Assembly (NCBI GenBank): GCA_004553625.1 | Contig: SFKX01000006.1 | Coordinates: 1-64,000, forward strand | Origin: Clostridiales bacterium | Lineage (GTDB): Bacteria; Bacillota_A; Clostridia; Oscillospirales; Oscillospiraceae | Direction: 5' to 3' | Length of the DNA stretch: 64,000 bases | In this document: piece after piece, positions 1-7,461 of the stretch | Numbering within the stretch: position 1 is the stretch's first letter | Layout: every line of letters begins with the position of its first letter | Notes under the pieces: model-generated | Databases searched by the model: none | The model's input: the letters and a program-made list of their open reading frames with translations, nothing else | What the model was told of the DNA's origin: nothing | Translations under genes and position numbers: made by a program

Positions 1-35
1 AGATGCAGACCTTCCTTTTTTCTCTTTCTTTGCGA

Positions 36-64
36 TTGACGGAATCAGTGATCACTGATATAAT
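36..64 (+). promoter_or_regulatory. SigA-type promoter of the HxlR gene
   Basis: TTGACG at 36-41 and a perfect TATAAT at 59-64 are separated by 17 bases. The promoter points to the HxlR gene, whose ATG is at 158 behind a GGAGG at 143-147. A 16-bp perfect palindrome fills most of the spacer, so a bound repressor would directly block RNA polymerase. Confidence 0.75.
44..59. promoter_or_regulatory. Palindromic operator candidate inside the promoter spacer
   Basis: The sequence ATCAGTGATCACTGAT is a perfect 16-bp dyad lying between the -35 and -10 boxes of the rightward promoter. Its half ATCACTGAT resembles the ATACCTGAT arm at 69-77, so the same winged-helix regulator may bind both. That the binder is the adjacent HxlR protein is inference from the usual autoregulation of this family. 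Confidence 0.55.
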
Positions 65-65
65 T

Positions 66-93
66 ATTATACCTGATTCAAATTTACAATCAA
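66..93 (-). promoter_or_regulatory. Divergent leftward SigA-type promoter
   Basis: Read on the minus strand, TTGATT (88-93) and TATAAT (66-71) are 16 bases apart, pointing off the left edge. Its -10 lies two bases from the rightward -10. HxlR-family genes usually sit divergent to the oxidoreductase or efflux gene they control, so the target is expected just outside the window. Confidence 0.55.
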
Positions 94-119
94 GTACGCA
101 AATAATTTATATCAGGTAT
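69..119. repeat. 9-bp inverted repeat, second operator candidate
   Basis: ATACCTGAT at 69-77 and its exact complement ATCAGGTAT at 111-119 are 33 bases apart, centre to centre about four helical turns. One arm overlaps the leftward -10; the other lies in the leader of the HxlR gene. Spacing near an integral number of turns fits two dimers on one DNA face, possibly looping. Function is inferred. Confidence 0.45.
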
Positions 120-157
120 CAAAGACCATACCATCCGAAAACGGAGGTTTTTCAGGG

Positions 158-511
158 ATGACCTATGAGGAGTTTCAGCAAAGAGTAGGAGATGTCATTC
201 TGACCGATGCGGGGAATTGCCCCGTTACGCCTGTGGTTCAAATGTTGCAGGGAAAGTGGAAACTGCAAATTCTCTATGAATTATGCATCAATTCGCCTAT
301 GCGGTTTGGGGAACTAAAAAAGGTGTTGAAGCCCATCACAAACACGGCATTAACAAATGCGCTGAAAGAATTGGAATCGGATAATTTGGTGCAGCGCATT
401 CAATATAATGAAATGCCCCTGAGGGTGGAGTACTCCCTCACGGAGAAAGGGCGCGATTTGCTTCCGATCTTTTACGCCATCTCCCAGTGGGGAATGAAAT
501 ATATACCATAA
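158..511 (+). CDS. HxlR-family winged-helix transcriptional regulator
   Basis: 117 residues, the normal full length for HxlR/HypR-type regulators. The family N-terminus is present: a cysteine at residue 21 in CPVTPVVQMLQGKWK, followed by the winged helix (about residues 24-110) with the MRFGELKK and ITNTALTNALKELE segments. The conserved Cys makes thiol or electrophile sensing plausible but not shown. Base composition is clearly more AT-rich than the genes to the right. The gene stands alone on the plus strand, closed by a strong terminator at 519-553, and has a divergent promoter next to it. Its target gene is probably beyond the left edge. Confidence 0.88.
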   Translation: MTYEEFQQRVGDVILTDAGNCPVTPVVQMLQGKWKLQILYELCINSPMRFGELKKVLKPITNTALTNALKELESDNLVQRIQYNEMPLRVEYSLTEKGRDLLPIFYAISQWGMKYIP

Positions 512-518
512 AACACAC

Positions 519-553
519 AAAAAGGACAGAGCCACCCTGACCCTGTCCTTTTT
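519..553 (+). terminator. Intrinsic terminator after the HxlR gene
   Basis: AAAAAGGACAG (519-529) pairs with CTGTCCTTTTT (543-553), an 11-bp perfect stem ending in a T run, eight bases after the stop codon. The flanking A and T runs let it work in both directions. The stretch 554-679 to the next hairpin shows no recognisable feature. Confidence 0.85.
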
Positions 554-679
554 ACCAGCCTGCTGCCATCCGGTTCTCTTGAAGACTGGATCGGCGGCGG
601 GTTATCTCTCTATCCTACAACGACCGACACCATAAAAGCCCGAGAACCCATGCAATAACCGTTTTTGGGCAGAAAGAAA

Positions 680-720
680 GAACCGCAAATTTGATACCCA
701 TTGTATCAAATTTGCGGTTC
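680..720 (-). terminator. Terminator of the tmRNA gene
   Basis: An 18-bp perfect stem (680-697 with 703-720, loop CCATT) begins six bases beyond the encoded CCA end of the tmRNA. On the minus strand it is followed by TTTCTTTCT, as expected of an intrinsic terminator. Confidence 0.88.
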
Positions 721-725
721 TTATT

Positions 726-1073
726 TGGTGGAGCCGGGGGGAATCGAACCCCCGTCCGAAAGTGCATCCGCGGGGACTTCTCCGGGCGCAGAGAGTCCTT
801 TTTATTCCCTCGTCCGAGCGTGGACGCTCACACTCACGGAGTCGGTAGCTTCATTATGCATGGTGCGCTCAAAGCTTTGCGCACTCACGTTCGCCGCTAA
901 TCGACGCCTCGCTTCCGGGCCGCGGCCCTCCCGGAGGAGACGCTCACTGCTTAGGCAGCGAGAAGAGCAGTCTTATTGCTGTTCTTTAATTTATAATTGC
1001 CCGTTTTAAGGATGCCAGGCGCATCCGCCCGCTATCCCCGTTTCCGCACCCCCGTCGAAACCAGTACGGCCCC
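726..1073 (-). ncRNA. ssrA: tmRNA (transfer-messenger RNA)
   Basis: The 348-nt minus-strand transcript has both tRNA-like ends. The 5' end starts GGGGCCGTACTGGTTTCGAC; the 3' end has a T arm with GGTTCGATTCC and an encoded CCA (726-728). The two ends pair as an acceptor stem. The tag reading frame ends in ...ALLAA-stop at 951-953; read backwards it gives GNYKLKNSNKTALLAA if translation resumes at a Gly codon. It works with SmpB to rescue stalled ribosomes and tag the nascent chain for proteolysis. smpB lies two genes upstream on the same strand. Confidence 0.95.
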
Positions 1074-1113
1074 ATATCGCAGCCGCCCCAAGTTGCCCCG
1101 GGGCGGTTCCTGC

Positions 1114-1635
1114 TCAGAACTTCTTCGGCTCGGGGTAATCTACGCCGAAGGTCTCCGCCGTCACGCGAGCCATGACCTGGGGCGTGTAGGGCGAGTCGTC
1201 AAAGGTAACCGGCGTCGCCGCTATCGCGTCCACGACGTCCATGCCCTCTATCACGCGGCCGAACGCCGCATACTCGCCGTCCAGGTGCTTCGCCTTGGCG
1301 TGCATGATGAAAAACTGACTTCCAGCCGTGTCCGGCATCATCGACCGAGCCATCGACAGAACGCCGCGCTCGTGCTTAAGGTCGTTCTTGAACCCGTTGT
1401 GCGTGAACTCGCCCTTTATACGGTAGCCTGGTCCGCCCGTGCCGACGCCCAGCGGGTCCCCGCCCTGAATCATAAAACCGGGGATTATGCGGTGGAAGGT
1501 GAGCCCGTTGTAAAAACCGCTCTTCACCAGGCTCAGGAAGTTGTTTACCGTGTTCGGCGCCACGTCGGGATAGAGTTCGCACTTTATTTTCCCGCCGTCC
1601 GCCATTTCGATGGTCACGATTGGATTCGGCATCAT
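1114..1635 (-). CDS. Cyclophilin-type peptidyl-prolyl cis-trans isomerase
   Basis: 173 residues, a single cyclophilin domain. The signature FHRIIPGFMIQGGDP carries the catalytic Arg and the Phe, Met and Gln of the proline pocket; MARSM and AGSQFFI motifs follow. There is no signal peptide or lipobox, so it is probably cytoplasmic and helps fold proteins by isomerising X-Pro bonds. The start ATG overlaps the smpB stop in an ATGA arrangement with GAGAGG upstream, so the two genes are translationally coupled. The tmRNA gene follows after a short GC-rich hairpin at about 1089-1112. Confidence 0.93.
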   Translation of the reverse strand: MMPNPIVTIEMADGGKIKCELYPDVAPNTVNNFLSLVKSGFYNGLTFHRIIPGFMIQGGDPLGVGTGGPGYRIKGEFTHNGFKNDLKHERGVLSMARSMMPDTAGSQFFIMHAKAKHLDGEYAAFGRVIEGMDVVDAIAATPVTFDDSPYTPQVMARVTAETFGVDYPEPKKF

Positions 1636-2099
1636 GAATTCCTCTCTTTCATCATTCTGTCCATGTCCCGCCGGGCCTGACGTTCAGCCTCGGAGTCGCG
1701 CTTGTCGTGCAGCTTTTTGCCCTTGCAGAGGCCCAGCTCGAGCTTGACCCTGCCGTCCTTGAAGTAGAGCGAGAGCGGTATGAGCGCAACGCCGTCCTGC
1801 ATGACCCGGGCGTTCAGCTTGCGTATCTCACGTTTGTGCATCAGCAGGCGCTTAGGCCGCATGGGGTCCCGGTTGAAGATATTGCCCTTTTCGTAAGGGC
1901 TTATGTGCAGACCGCGGGCAAACAGCTCGCCGTTTTTCACAGTGCAGAACGAATCCTTGAGGTTCACCGTGCCGGCCCGTATCGACTTTACCTCTGTGCC
2001 GAAAAGCTCAATGCCCGCTTCAAAGCGTTCAAGGACGAAGTAGTCGTGGAACGCCTTACGGTTTTGCGCTATTTGTTTTATGCCCTGAGCGCGCGCCAC
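1632..2099 (-). CDS. smpB: SsrA-binding protein SmpB
   Basis: 155 residues, normal SmpB length. Recognised by IAQNRKAFHDYFVLERFEAG, GTEVKSIRAGTVNLKDSF and the basic C-terminal tail ending RRDMDRMMKERNS, which occupies the decoding centre in place of a codon-anticodon helix. It binds the tRNA-like part of tmRNA and brings it to stalled ribosomes. The start is GTG at 2097-2099, with GAAGGGGGC upstream. It is followed directly by the cyclophilin gene and then ssrA, keeping both partners of trans-translation in one locus. Confidence 0.97.
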   Translation of the reverse strand: MARAQGIKQIAQNRKAFHDYFVLERFEAGIELFGTEVKSIRAGTVNLKDSFCTVKNGELFARGLHISPYEKGNIFNRDPMRPKRLLMHKREIRKLNARVMQDGVALIPLSLYFKDGRVKLELGLCKGKKLHDKRDSEAERQARRDMDRMMKERNS

Positions 2100-2167
2100 G
2101 GCCTCGCCCCCTTCAACTGCGTATCTTAAATGAGTATACCACAGCTGTCAAGCGCGTAAAACCCTTT

Positions 2168-2404
2168 TCAGCCCAAGAAGGGCAGAGCGTAGTCCGCAAT
2201 TTCCACAAGCAGACCGCCGACCGGCCTGGCTAGGATGAGAGTTCCCCCGGCAGCAGGGAAGAGCTCGAGCTCCATTCTGGGCCAGGGCTCCAGCCCGTCC
2301 AGGAGCAGCGCCGCCCGCACCAGCGACGCAGCCTCGCCGGCGCTCCGCACCGGAGTATGTACATTCAGGGCCACGCAGCCCTGGCCAATCGTTTGAAGCT
2401 CCAT
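2168..2404 (-). CDS. Small protein of unknown function
   Basis: 78 residues, not recognised. Supported as a gene by a perfect AAGGAGG eight bases before its ATG, a possible promoter at 2424-2452, and its position 68 bases upstream of smpB on the same strand. The sequence starts MELQTIGQGCVALNVHTPV and has hydrophobic beta-like stretches (LVRAALLLDG, GGTLILARPVGGLLVEIADYAL), but no transmembrane helix, signal or clear motif. It looks like a small alpha/beta protein made with SmpB. Short length and lack of homology knowledge keep confidence moderate. Confidence 0.6.
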   Translation of the reverse strand: MELQTIGQGCVALNVHTPVRSAGEAASLVRAALLLDGLEPWPRMELELFPAAGGTLILARPVGGLLVEIADYALPFLG

Positions 2405-2423
2405 GTTACCGCCTCCTTAAGCT

Positions 2424-2452
2424 ATGATGTCCTGCGCCGCGCCCGGCGTCAA
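2424..2452 (-). promoter_or_regulatory. Possible promoter of the small gene and smpB group
   Basis: On the minus strand TTGACG (2447-2452) is followed after 17 bases by CATCAT (2424-2429), a weak -10 with four of six matches. It is the best match upstream of the small gene at 2168-2404. Confidence 0.35.
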
Positions 2453-2530
2453 GTCAAAAATACTGGCATTGCGGCGCAATATATGGTAATATGGTGTGTG
2501 GACTGTAAACAATTGATCGGAGGCGTAAAA

Positions 2531-3070
2531 ATGCTGTACGAAAAGAAAATAGATGGGTCAACGGTCTATGAGGGCGTAATAGTCAACGTCCGGCGGGACA
2601 GAGCAGAGCTGGTGAACGGCAGCGTCGTGGGCCGCGAGGTGGTCGAGCACCCCGGCGGCGTGGCGATAATACCTGTGGAGGAGGACGGGACGGTCTGGTG
2701 TGTGCGCCAGTTCCGTTACCCGATCGGCCGCGAGATGCTCGAGCTGCCCGCGGGCAAGCTGGAGCGCGGAGAGGACCCCTTTGAGTGCGCTGTGCGGGAG
2801 CTCTCCGAGGAGACCGGACTAACGGCGGATAAGTATGTGAACCTGGGCAGCTTCTGTACCTCGCCGGGCTTTTGCACGGAGGTCCTGCACATATATCTCG
2901 CGCTAGGCTTGCACAGGGGAGATATGCACCTCGACCCCGGCGAATTTTTGAATGTAGAAAAGTATAAGCTAGACGAGCTAGTCCGGATGGTCATGGCCTG
3001 CGAGATCGACGACGCAAAGACCATCATCGGCGTGCTCAAGGCACATAAATACCTGGAGGATACGAAATGA
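2531..3070 (+). CDS. nudF: Nudix hydrolase, ADP-ribose pyrophosphatase type
   Basis: 179 residues from the ATG at 2531, chosen because GGAGG lies nine bases before it; the open frame continues upstream without a ribosome site. The Nudix box is intact: GKLERGEDPFECAVRELSEE with the GLTA ending binds the catalytic Mg ions. Features before and after it (VRQFRYPIGREMLELPAG, FCTSPGFCTEVLHIYLA) match ADP-ribose hydrolases, which give AMP and ribose 5-phosphate. Its TGA overlaps the ATG of the response regulator, so it is co-translated with the Wal operon. Confidence 0.9.
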   Translation: MLYEKKIDGSTVYEGVIVNVRRDRAELVNGSVVGREVVEHPGGVAIIPVEEDGTVWCVRQFRYPIGREMLELPAGKLERGEDPFECAVRELSEETGLTADKYVNLGSFCTSPGFCTEVLHIYLALGLHRGDMHLDPGEFLNVEKYKLDELVRMVMACEIDDAKTIIGVLKAHKYLEDTK

Positions 3071-3765
3071 ACAGGAAGGTGCTCATCGTCGATGACGAGC
3101 GTTCCATCGTCGATATTCTGCGCTATAACCTCGAGAAAAACGATATGACCGCCATCTGCGCCTATGACGGCGTCGAAGGCCTTCGCCTGGCCAGGGAAAG
3201 TGACCCGGACGTCATTCTCCTGGATGTGATGCTCCCTGGGATGGACGGCTTCGAGGTCTGCCGCACGCTGAGAGACGAGGGCAACAACGTGCCGATTATC
3301 ATGATAACGGCGCGCGAGGAGGAGACGGACAAGGTGTTCGGCCTCGAGCTGGGTGCGGACGACTACATCACAAAGCCCTTTTCAATGCGCGAGCTGCTGG
3401 CCCGCGTGCGGACCAATATGCGCCGCGCGGCCTCCATGGCTCCCGCCGCGCCGGAAGAGCCGGGCGACCAGATAAGGATAAAGGATATCGTCATAGACCG
3501 TACAAGACGGGCGGTATACAAAAACGGACAGGAGCTGGAGCTCACCCAGAGAGAGTACGAGCTAATAAAGTTCATGGCTGAGGACCCGGGCAGGGTCATG
3601 TCGAGGGAGGAGCTGATGGGCTCTGTCTGGCAGTACGACTACTTTGGCGACCTGCGTGCGGTGGACGTCGCGGTGCGGCGTCTGCGCGAAAAGCTGGAGG
3701 ACAACCCCTCCGAGCCGGTGTACGTCATGACGAAGCGCGGCGCGGGTTACTATTTCGCTGATTGA
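3067..3765 (+). CDS. walR: OmpR/PhoB-family response regulator, WalR-like
   Basis: 232 residues. Receiver domain (1-120) with acidic pocket DDE, phosphoacceptor Asp in ILLDVMLPGMDG, Thr in MITAREE and Lys in YITKPFS. A winged helix follows (about 130-232), with LTQREYELIKFMAEDPGRV and VDVAVRRLREKLEDNP. Context identifies the family: next come the kinase, YycH, YycI, MurA and WalJ, the order of the Firmicute WalRK operon. WalR regulates cell-wall hydrolase genes and is commonly essential. It starts within the stop codon of the nudix gene. Confidence 0.92.
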   Translation: MNRKVLIVDDERSIVDILRYNLEKNDMTAICAYDGVEGLRLARESDPDVILLDVMLPGMDGFEVCRTLRDEGNNVPIIMITAREEETDKVFGLELGADDYITKPFSMRELLARVRTNMRRAASMAPAAPEEPGDQIRIKDIVIDRTRRAVYKNGQELELTQREYELIKFMAEDPGRVMSREELMGSVWQYDYFGDLRAVDVAVRRLREKLEDNPSEPVYVMTKRGAGYYFAD

Positions 3766-3775
3766 GGAGCTGAGC

Positions 3776-5215
3776 ATGAACCGGAGCCTTTATACGAAGC
3801 TCGTGCTCATTATCATCTTCATAATAATCGCTCTCACCGTCGTTACCGGCGTGTTTCTGACGCGAGGGGTGCGCAGCTTCTACCTTAACGAATTCTATGA
3901 CCGGATGCAGGAGGTCTTTTCCAGCGTGGACCTCGCGGCGGAGCTGCGCGCGGACGCCGCGGCGGACGACCCACAGCATATGGACGAGGTCCTGGCGGCA
4001 TACGCCGGGCGCCTCGGCATAGATACCGGCACGAGAAACTACCACATCCTTTCCGGAGACACCGGAGCCTGGATAACGGGCAGCACGACGCCGGAAAACG
4101 GGATAGAAATCACACCAAATATCATAACGGCGCTTTCCGGCGAAAGCGGTTACGCCAGCGACCCTTCCGCGGAATATATGGACGTGGCGCTGCCGATAGA
4201 GGGCGGGACCACGGGATACATCGTGTATATAATAGATAACCAGGCTACCATGCAGAACCTCAACAATCAGCTCCTGCAGATCATTCTGGAGGCAATGGGG
4301 GTCGGCCTCGTGATATCGGCGCTTTTGAGTCTGCTGCTGGCCAAGACGATGATCGCCCCGATACAAGACCTCACCCGTGCCGCAGAAAAGGTCGCCGGCG
4401 GAGATTTTACGGACAAGGTTGACAACGAATCCAAGGACGAGATAGGCGTTCTCACACGGACCTTCAACGACATGGCGGTCCAGCTGGAGGATACGCTCTT
4501 GGACCTGAAAAAGTCCGAGCAGATGCGGCGTGAGTTTGTCGCAAACGTTTCGCACGAGCTGCGCACGCCGATAACCAGCGTCAAGAGCTACGCCGAAACG
4601 CTCGAGGGCGAACCGGATATGCCGGAGGATACGCGCCAGCGCTTCCTCGGCGTCATCCTCAATGAGTCTGACCGGATGACGAAGATAGTCCAGGACCTGC
4701 TGACGCTCTCTCGCTTTGATGCGGGCAGCATTGAATTCAGCTTTGAGTATTTCAGCTTTGAGAAATCCGTGCGCGACGTCTATAACGCAATGCGCATGGA
4801 GGCGCAGGCCCACGAGCACGAGTTCTCGCTGGAGCTGGAGATACCCCTGCCCAAGGTCAGGGGCGACAAGCAGCGCATAGAACAGGTCCTCATCAACATG
4901 GTGTCCAACGCCATCAAATATACGAAAAACGGCGGGCGCATCAGCATGACGGCCGGCTGGAAGGACGATATGGCCTGGTGCAGCGTGAAGGACAACGGCA
5001 TCGGCATTCCGCAGGAGGACGCGGAAAAGGTGTTCGACAGGTTCTATCGCGTGGATAAGGCGCGCAGCCGCGAGTCCGGAGGCACGGGCCTGGGCCTTTC
5101 CATAGCGCAGGAGATAGTGGTCAGACACGGCGGAAGGATAGAGCTGCAGAGCCGCCTGAACAAGGGTACGAGGATAACGATGTGGCTGCCCGTGGAGGGG
5201 CCGAAGGATGCGTGA
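3776..5215 (+). CDS. walK: Membrane sensor histidine kinase, WalK-like
   Basis: 479 residues. A transmembrane helix (about 8-30) precedes an extracellular sensor region (about 31-160), a second helix (about 170-190), HAMP (about 190-245), HisKA with phosphorylated His in FVANVSHELRTPITS, and HATPase with N, G1 (DNGIGIP) and G2 (GGTGLGLSIAQEI) boxes. A cytoplasmic PAS domain, typical of Bacillus WalK, is not evident between HAMP and HisKA. It phosphorylates the regulator encoded 10 bases upstream, and the YycH/YycI proteins that follow usually modulate it from outside the membrane. Confidence 0.92.
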   Translation: MNRSLYTKLVLIIIFIIIALTVVTGVFLTRGVRSFYLNEFYDRMQEVFSSVDLAAELRADAAADDPQHMDEVLAAYAGRLGIDTGTRNYHILSGDTGAWITGSTTPENGIEITPNIITALSGESGYASDPSAEYMDVALPIEGGTTGYIVYIIDNQATMQNLNNQLLQIILEAMGVGLVISALLSLLLAKTMIAPIQDLTRAAEKVAGGDFTDKVDNESKDEIGVLTRTFNDMAVQLEDTLLDLKKSEQMRREFVANVSHELRTPITSVKSYAETLEGEPDMPEDTRQRFLGVILNESDRMTKIVQDLLTLSRFDAGSIEFSFEYFSFEKSVRDVYNAMRMEAQAHEHEFSLELEIPLPKVRGDKQRIEQVLINMVSNAIKYTKNGGRISMTAGWKDDMAWCSVKDNGIGIPQEDAEKVFDRFYRVDKARSRESGGTGLGLSIAQEIVVRHGGRIELQSRLNKGTRITMWLPVEGPKDA

Positions 5216-6497
5216 GCCGGGTAAGAAGCGCGGATTATCTCGCCGCGCCGTAGGATTGCTGCAGGACGCGGTTATCGTGATACTGGTCGCGGTGGCGGTG
5301 CTGCTGGCGACAAGCGGAGGCACCCTTGACCTGAGCGGCAAGCTGGACCAGGCGGTGCAGGGCAATTCCAGCCCAAACGGCGCGGGAGGCTATTCGGAGG
5401 CTGCAAAGCCCCTGAGCTTCATGCTGACTCCGGAAACGGGCGTTCACTGCTCGGTCATGTATGACGGAGACGCCCTGGAGCTGGCGTATGAGCGGTATTC
5501 GACGACGCTCGCAGAGGCGCTGGGTTCCTCCGGGGCGCCGGAGAAGATAGACTGGGAAAGCTGGGAGTCGGCGCTGCACGGCACAGGAATATACTTTGAC
5601 TATTACGGCGATTTCCAGCTCTCCATACTGGCGATCTGGCTCGGGACAGAGATAACCGGAGAAGCGGCAGGACATAGCGCAAGGCGATTTTGCCTTTCTG
5701 TCGAGGGAGATGACGTATACCTGTACTACATCCGTGAGCGGGGCACATATTCAGCCTACCGCTGCGAGACTGCGGTGCCGGCGAGCCAGCTCATGTCCCG
5801 GCTCGTGGAGTGCAAGCCTAACGGAGCGGAGTTCAACTTTGAACTGGACCGCCCTTACTACGGCGTGGACAGCTATTCGATAATCGTGCAAGGAGATCTG
5901 AGACTGCCGTCGGTGTCCTCGGAGAACTCACTGTATTCGGCAAACACGAACGAGCTCATGAGCACGCTGGGGATGAACCCATATCTTGCTCTCAGCTATC
6001 CGGAATCGGACGGCGGCAGTGTCATGATAGAGGGAGAGGCGACCCTGCGCCTGGGCGCGGACGGGGAGCTGCGTTTCAGCCGACGAATAACCGATGAAGA
6101 GGGCGACGTTGCACGCCTTTCGCCGTCGGACGCTATTGAATTTGCCAGAAGGCTTGTGGACGATATGGCTGGGAACAGCTGCGGAGAAGCGGAGCTGTGG
6201 CTGAGTTATGCATATTTTGACCGGGAGAGCGAGGAATACACTTTCCGTTTCGACTATGTTCTGAACGGCTTGCCGGTCAGCATATCCGGACGCGAGAGCG
6301 CAGTGGAGCTGCATATACGAGGCAAAACGGTGAGTTATGCCAGTATACTCTTCAGATCTTACTCCACGACCGGGGCTATGGAGACTCCTCTGCCCGCATA
6401 TCTTGCCCTGACACTGGTGGAGGCTGACGGGGGCGGAGAGCCTGTCCTCAGCTATTCGGATGACCTCGAGCGTGTCAAGATAGACTGGATAAGGTAG
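5208..6497 (+). CDS. yycH: YycH-like regulator of the Wal kinase
   Basis: 429 residues. One N-terminal membrane anchor (about 17-38, VIVILVAVAVLLAT) is followed by a long extracytoplasmic region. Sequence similarity to Bacillus YycH is weak by eye; the assignment rests on topology, size and position between walK and a YycI-like gene. In the known system YycH and YycI form a transmembrane complex that tunes WalK. The ATG overlaps the kinase stop by eight bases, indicating coupling. Confidence 0.72.
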   Translation: MREPGKKRGLSRRAVGLLQDAVIVILVAVAVLLATSGGTLDLSGKLDQAVQGNSSPNGAGGYSEAAKPLSFMLTPETGVHCSVMYDGDALELAYERYSTTLAEALGSSGAPEKIDWESWESALHGTGIYFDYYGDFQLSILAIWLGTEITGEAAGHSARRFCLSVEGDDVYLYYIRERGTYSAYRCETAVPASQLMSRLVECKPNGAEFNFELDRPYYGVDSYSIIVQGDLRLPSVSSENSLYSANTNELMSTLGMNPYLALSYPESDGGSVMIEGEATLRLGADGELRFSRRITDEEGDVARLSPSDAIEFARRLVDDMAGNSCGEAELWLSYAYFDRESEEYTFRFDYVLNGLPVSISGRESAVELHIRGKTVSYASILFRSYSTTGAMETPLPAYLALTLVEADGGGEPVLSYSDDLERVKIDWIR

Positions 6498-6502
6498 GCA
6501 GT

Positions 6503-7339
6503 ATGGACTCGATCAAAGTCAAAAACTTCATAATTCTGGTGCTCGTGATAGTGAACACCGTACTGCTGGCAGTCATACTCACAGACAGCGCGCGGGGGAC
6601 GGAGCTCAGACGGGAAGCTGTCGAAGGCGCTGTACAATTGCTGAGCGAATATGGCATCAGCGTTTCAGATGACGCGCAGCTTGGCGAGCGTAGTCTGAGC
6701 GTATATACTGTCACGCGCAGCGAAGAGAGCGAGCGCGCGACGGCGGAGGCGCTTTTGGGCGAGGTCAGCATGACGGACCGCGGCGGCGGCATCATGTACT
6801 ATAGCAGCCCGATGGGAGAAATGACTTTCAGGGCCACCGGCGGTGTGGACTTGCAGTATTACGGCATCACCGCCCCGAAAAGCGACGACCCGGAAAAGAC
6901 GGCGCTGGAGATGGCAAAGAAACTGGGAGTGACCGTCCAGAACTCGGAGGACAGCGTGTCGGTCAGCGTGAAAGAGGACGACTCGACAGTCGTAGAGGTG
7001 TGCTGTTCCTTCATGGGGGCGCAGGTAGTGAATTGCCGGCTGAGCTTCACATTCAAATATGGCAAGCTCCTGAGCCTGAGCGGTACTAGGCCGCTCAGCG
7101 AAGTCACGTCCGAGAGCATGACAAATGTCATCGACGTGCCGACCGTGCTGATGCGTTTTATCGAGCTGACGCAGGAAAAAGGCCATGTTTGCAGCGTGCT
7201 GGAGCAGTTGGAGCTTTGCTTTTTGCAGAGTTCATCGGCCTCCGGCGGCGGCAGCCTGAGTCCGGTGTGGCGCATTTCAACGGACACGGGCGACTTCTAT
7301 ATCAATGCTCAAACAGGGAAAGAGGAGTCGGTCAGCTAA
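6503..7339 (+). CDS. yycI: YycI-like regulator of the Wal kinase
   Basis: 278 residues with an N-terminal membrane helix (about 8-26, FIILVLVIVNTVLLAVILT) and an external domain containing YycI-type features such as YSSPMGEMTFRATG and a C-terminal VWRISTDTGDFYINAQTG segment. It follows yycH by five bases and is the last gene before a new promoter at 7345-7373. It is expected to pair with YycH next to WalK. Assignment relies on context and topology as well as sequence. Confidence 0.75.
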   Translation: MDSIKVKNFIILVLVIVNTVLLAVILTDSARGTELRREAVEGAVQLLSEYGISVSDDAQLGERSLSVYTVTRSEESERATAEALLGEVSMTDRGGGIMYYSSPMGEMTFRATGGVDLQYYGITAPKSDDPEKTALEMAKKLGVTVQNSEDSVSVSVKEDDSTVVEVCCSFMGAQVVNCRLSFTFKYGKLLSLSGTRPLSEVTSESMTNVIDVPTVLMRFIELTQEKGHVCSVLEQLELCFLQSSSASGGGSLSPVWRISTDTGDFYINAQTGKEESVS

Positions 7340-7344
7340 TGCGC

Positions 7345-7373
7345 TTGAATAATTGGCAGCCATGTGTTAAAAT
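7345..7373 (+). promoter_or_regulatory. Promoter for murA-walJ-rlmH
   Basis: TTGAAT (7345-7350), 17-base spacer and TAAAAT (7368-7373) begin six bases after the yycI stop. About 85 bases of GC-rich leader with short inverted repeats (for example CGTGGCGCCCACG near 7435-7447) lie before the TTG start of murA at 7462. Confidence 0.6.
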
Positions 7374-7461
7374 GACATGTTAGTATGGCGTCCGAAGGGA
7401 TAAAATATCTGTAAACTCTATCCGGCGGCACGCGCGTGGCGCCCACGGAAGGTGAGATTAT

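Noticed and set aside
1081..1112. Terminator between the cyclophilin and tmRNA genes
   Set aside because: The CCGCCCC/GGGGCGG hairpin has no T run in the minus-strand direction; it may be a processing signal but cannot be called a terminator.
691..1680. Plus-strand open frames of 69, 102 and 227 codons
   Set aside because: They lie antisense to the tmRNA, cyclophilin and smpB genes, have no ribosome sites, and their Arg/His-rich translations are typical antisense shadows in GC-rich DNA.
3725..5365. Minus-strand frame of 546 codons opposite walK
   Set aside because: Antisense to a well-supported kinase gene with all motifs; its product has no recognisable features and composition typical of a shadow frame.
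7385..7461. Riboswitch-like leader before murA
   Set aside because: Only short GC-rich inverted repeats are seen; no known riboswitch core or clear terminator alternative could be recognised.
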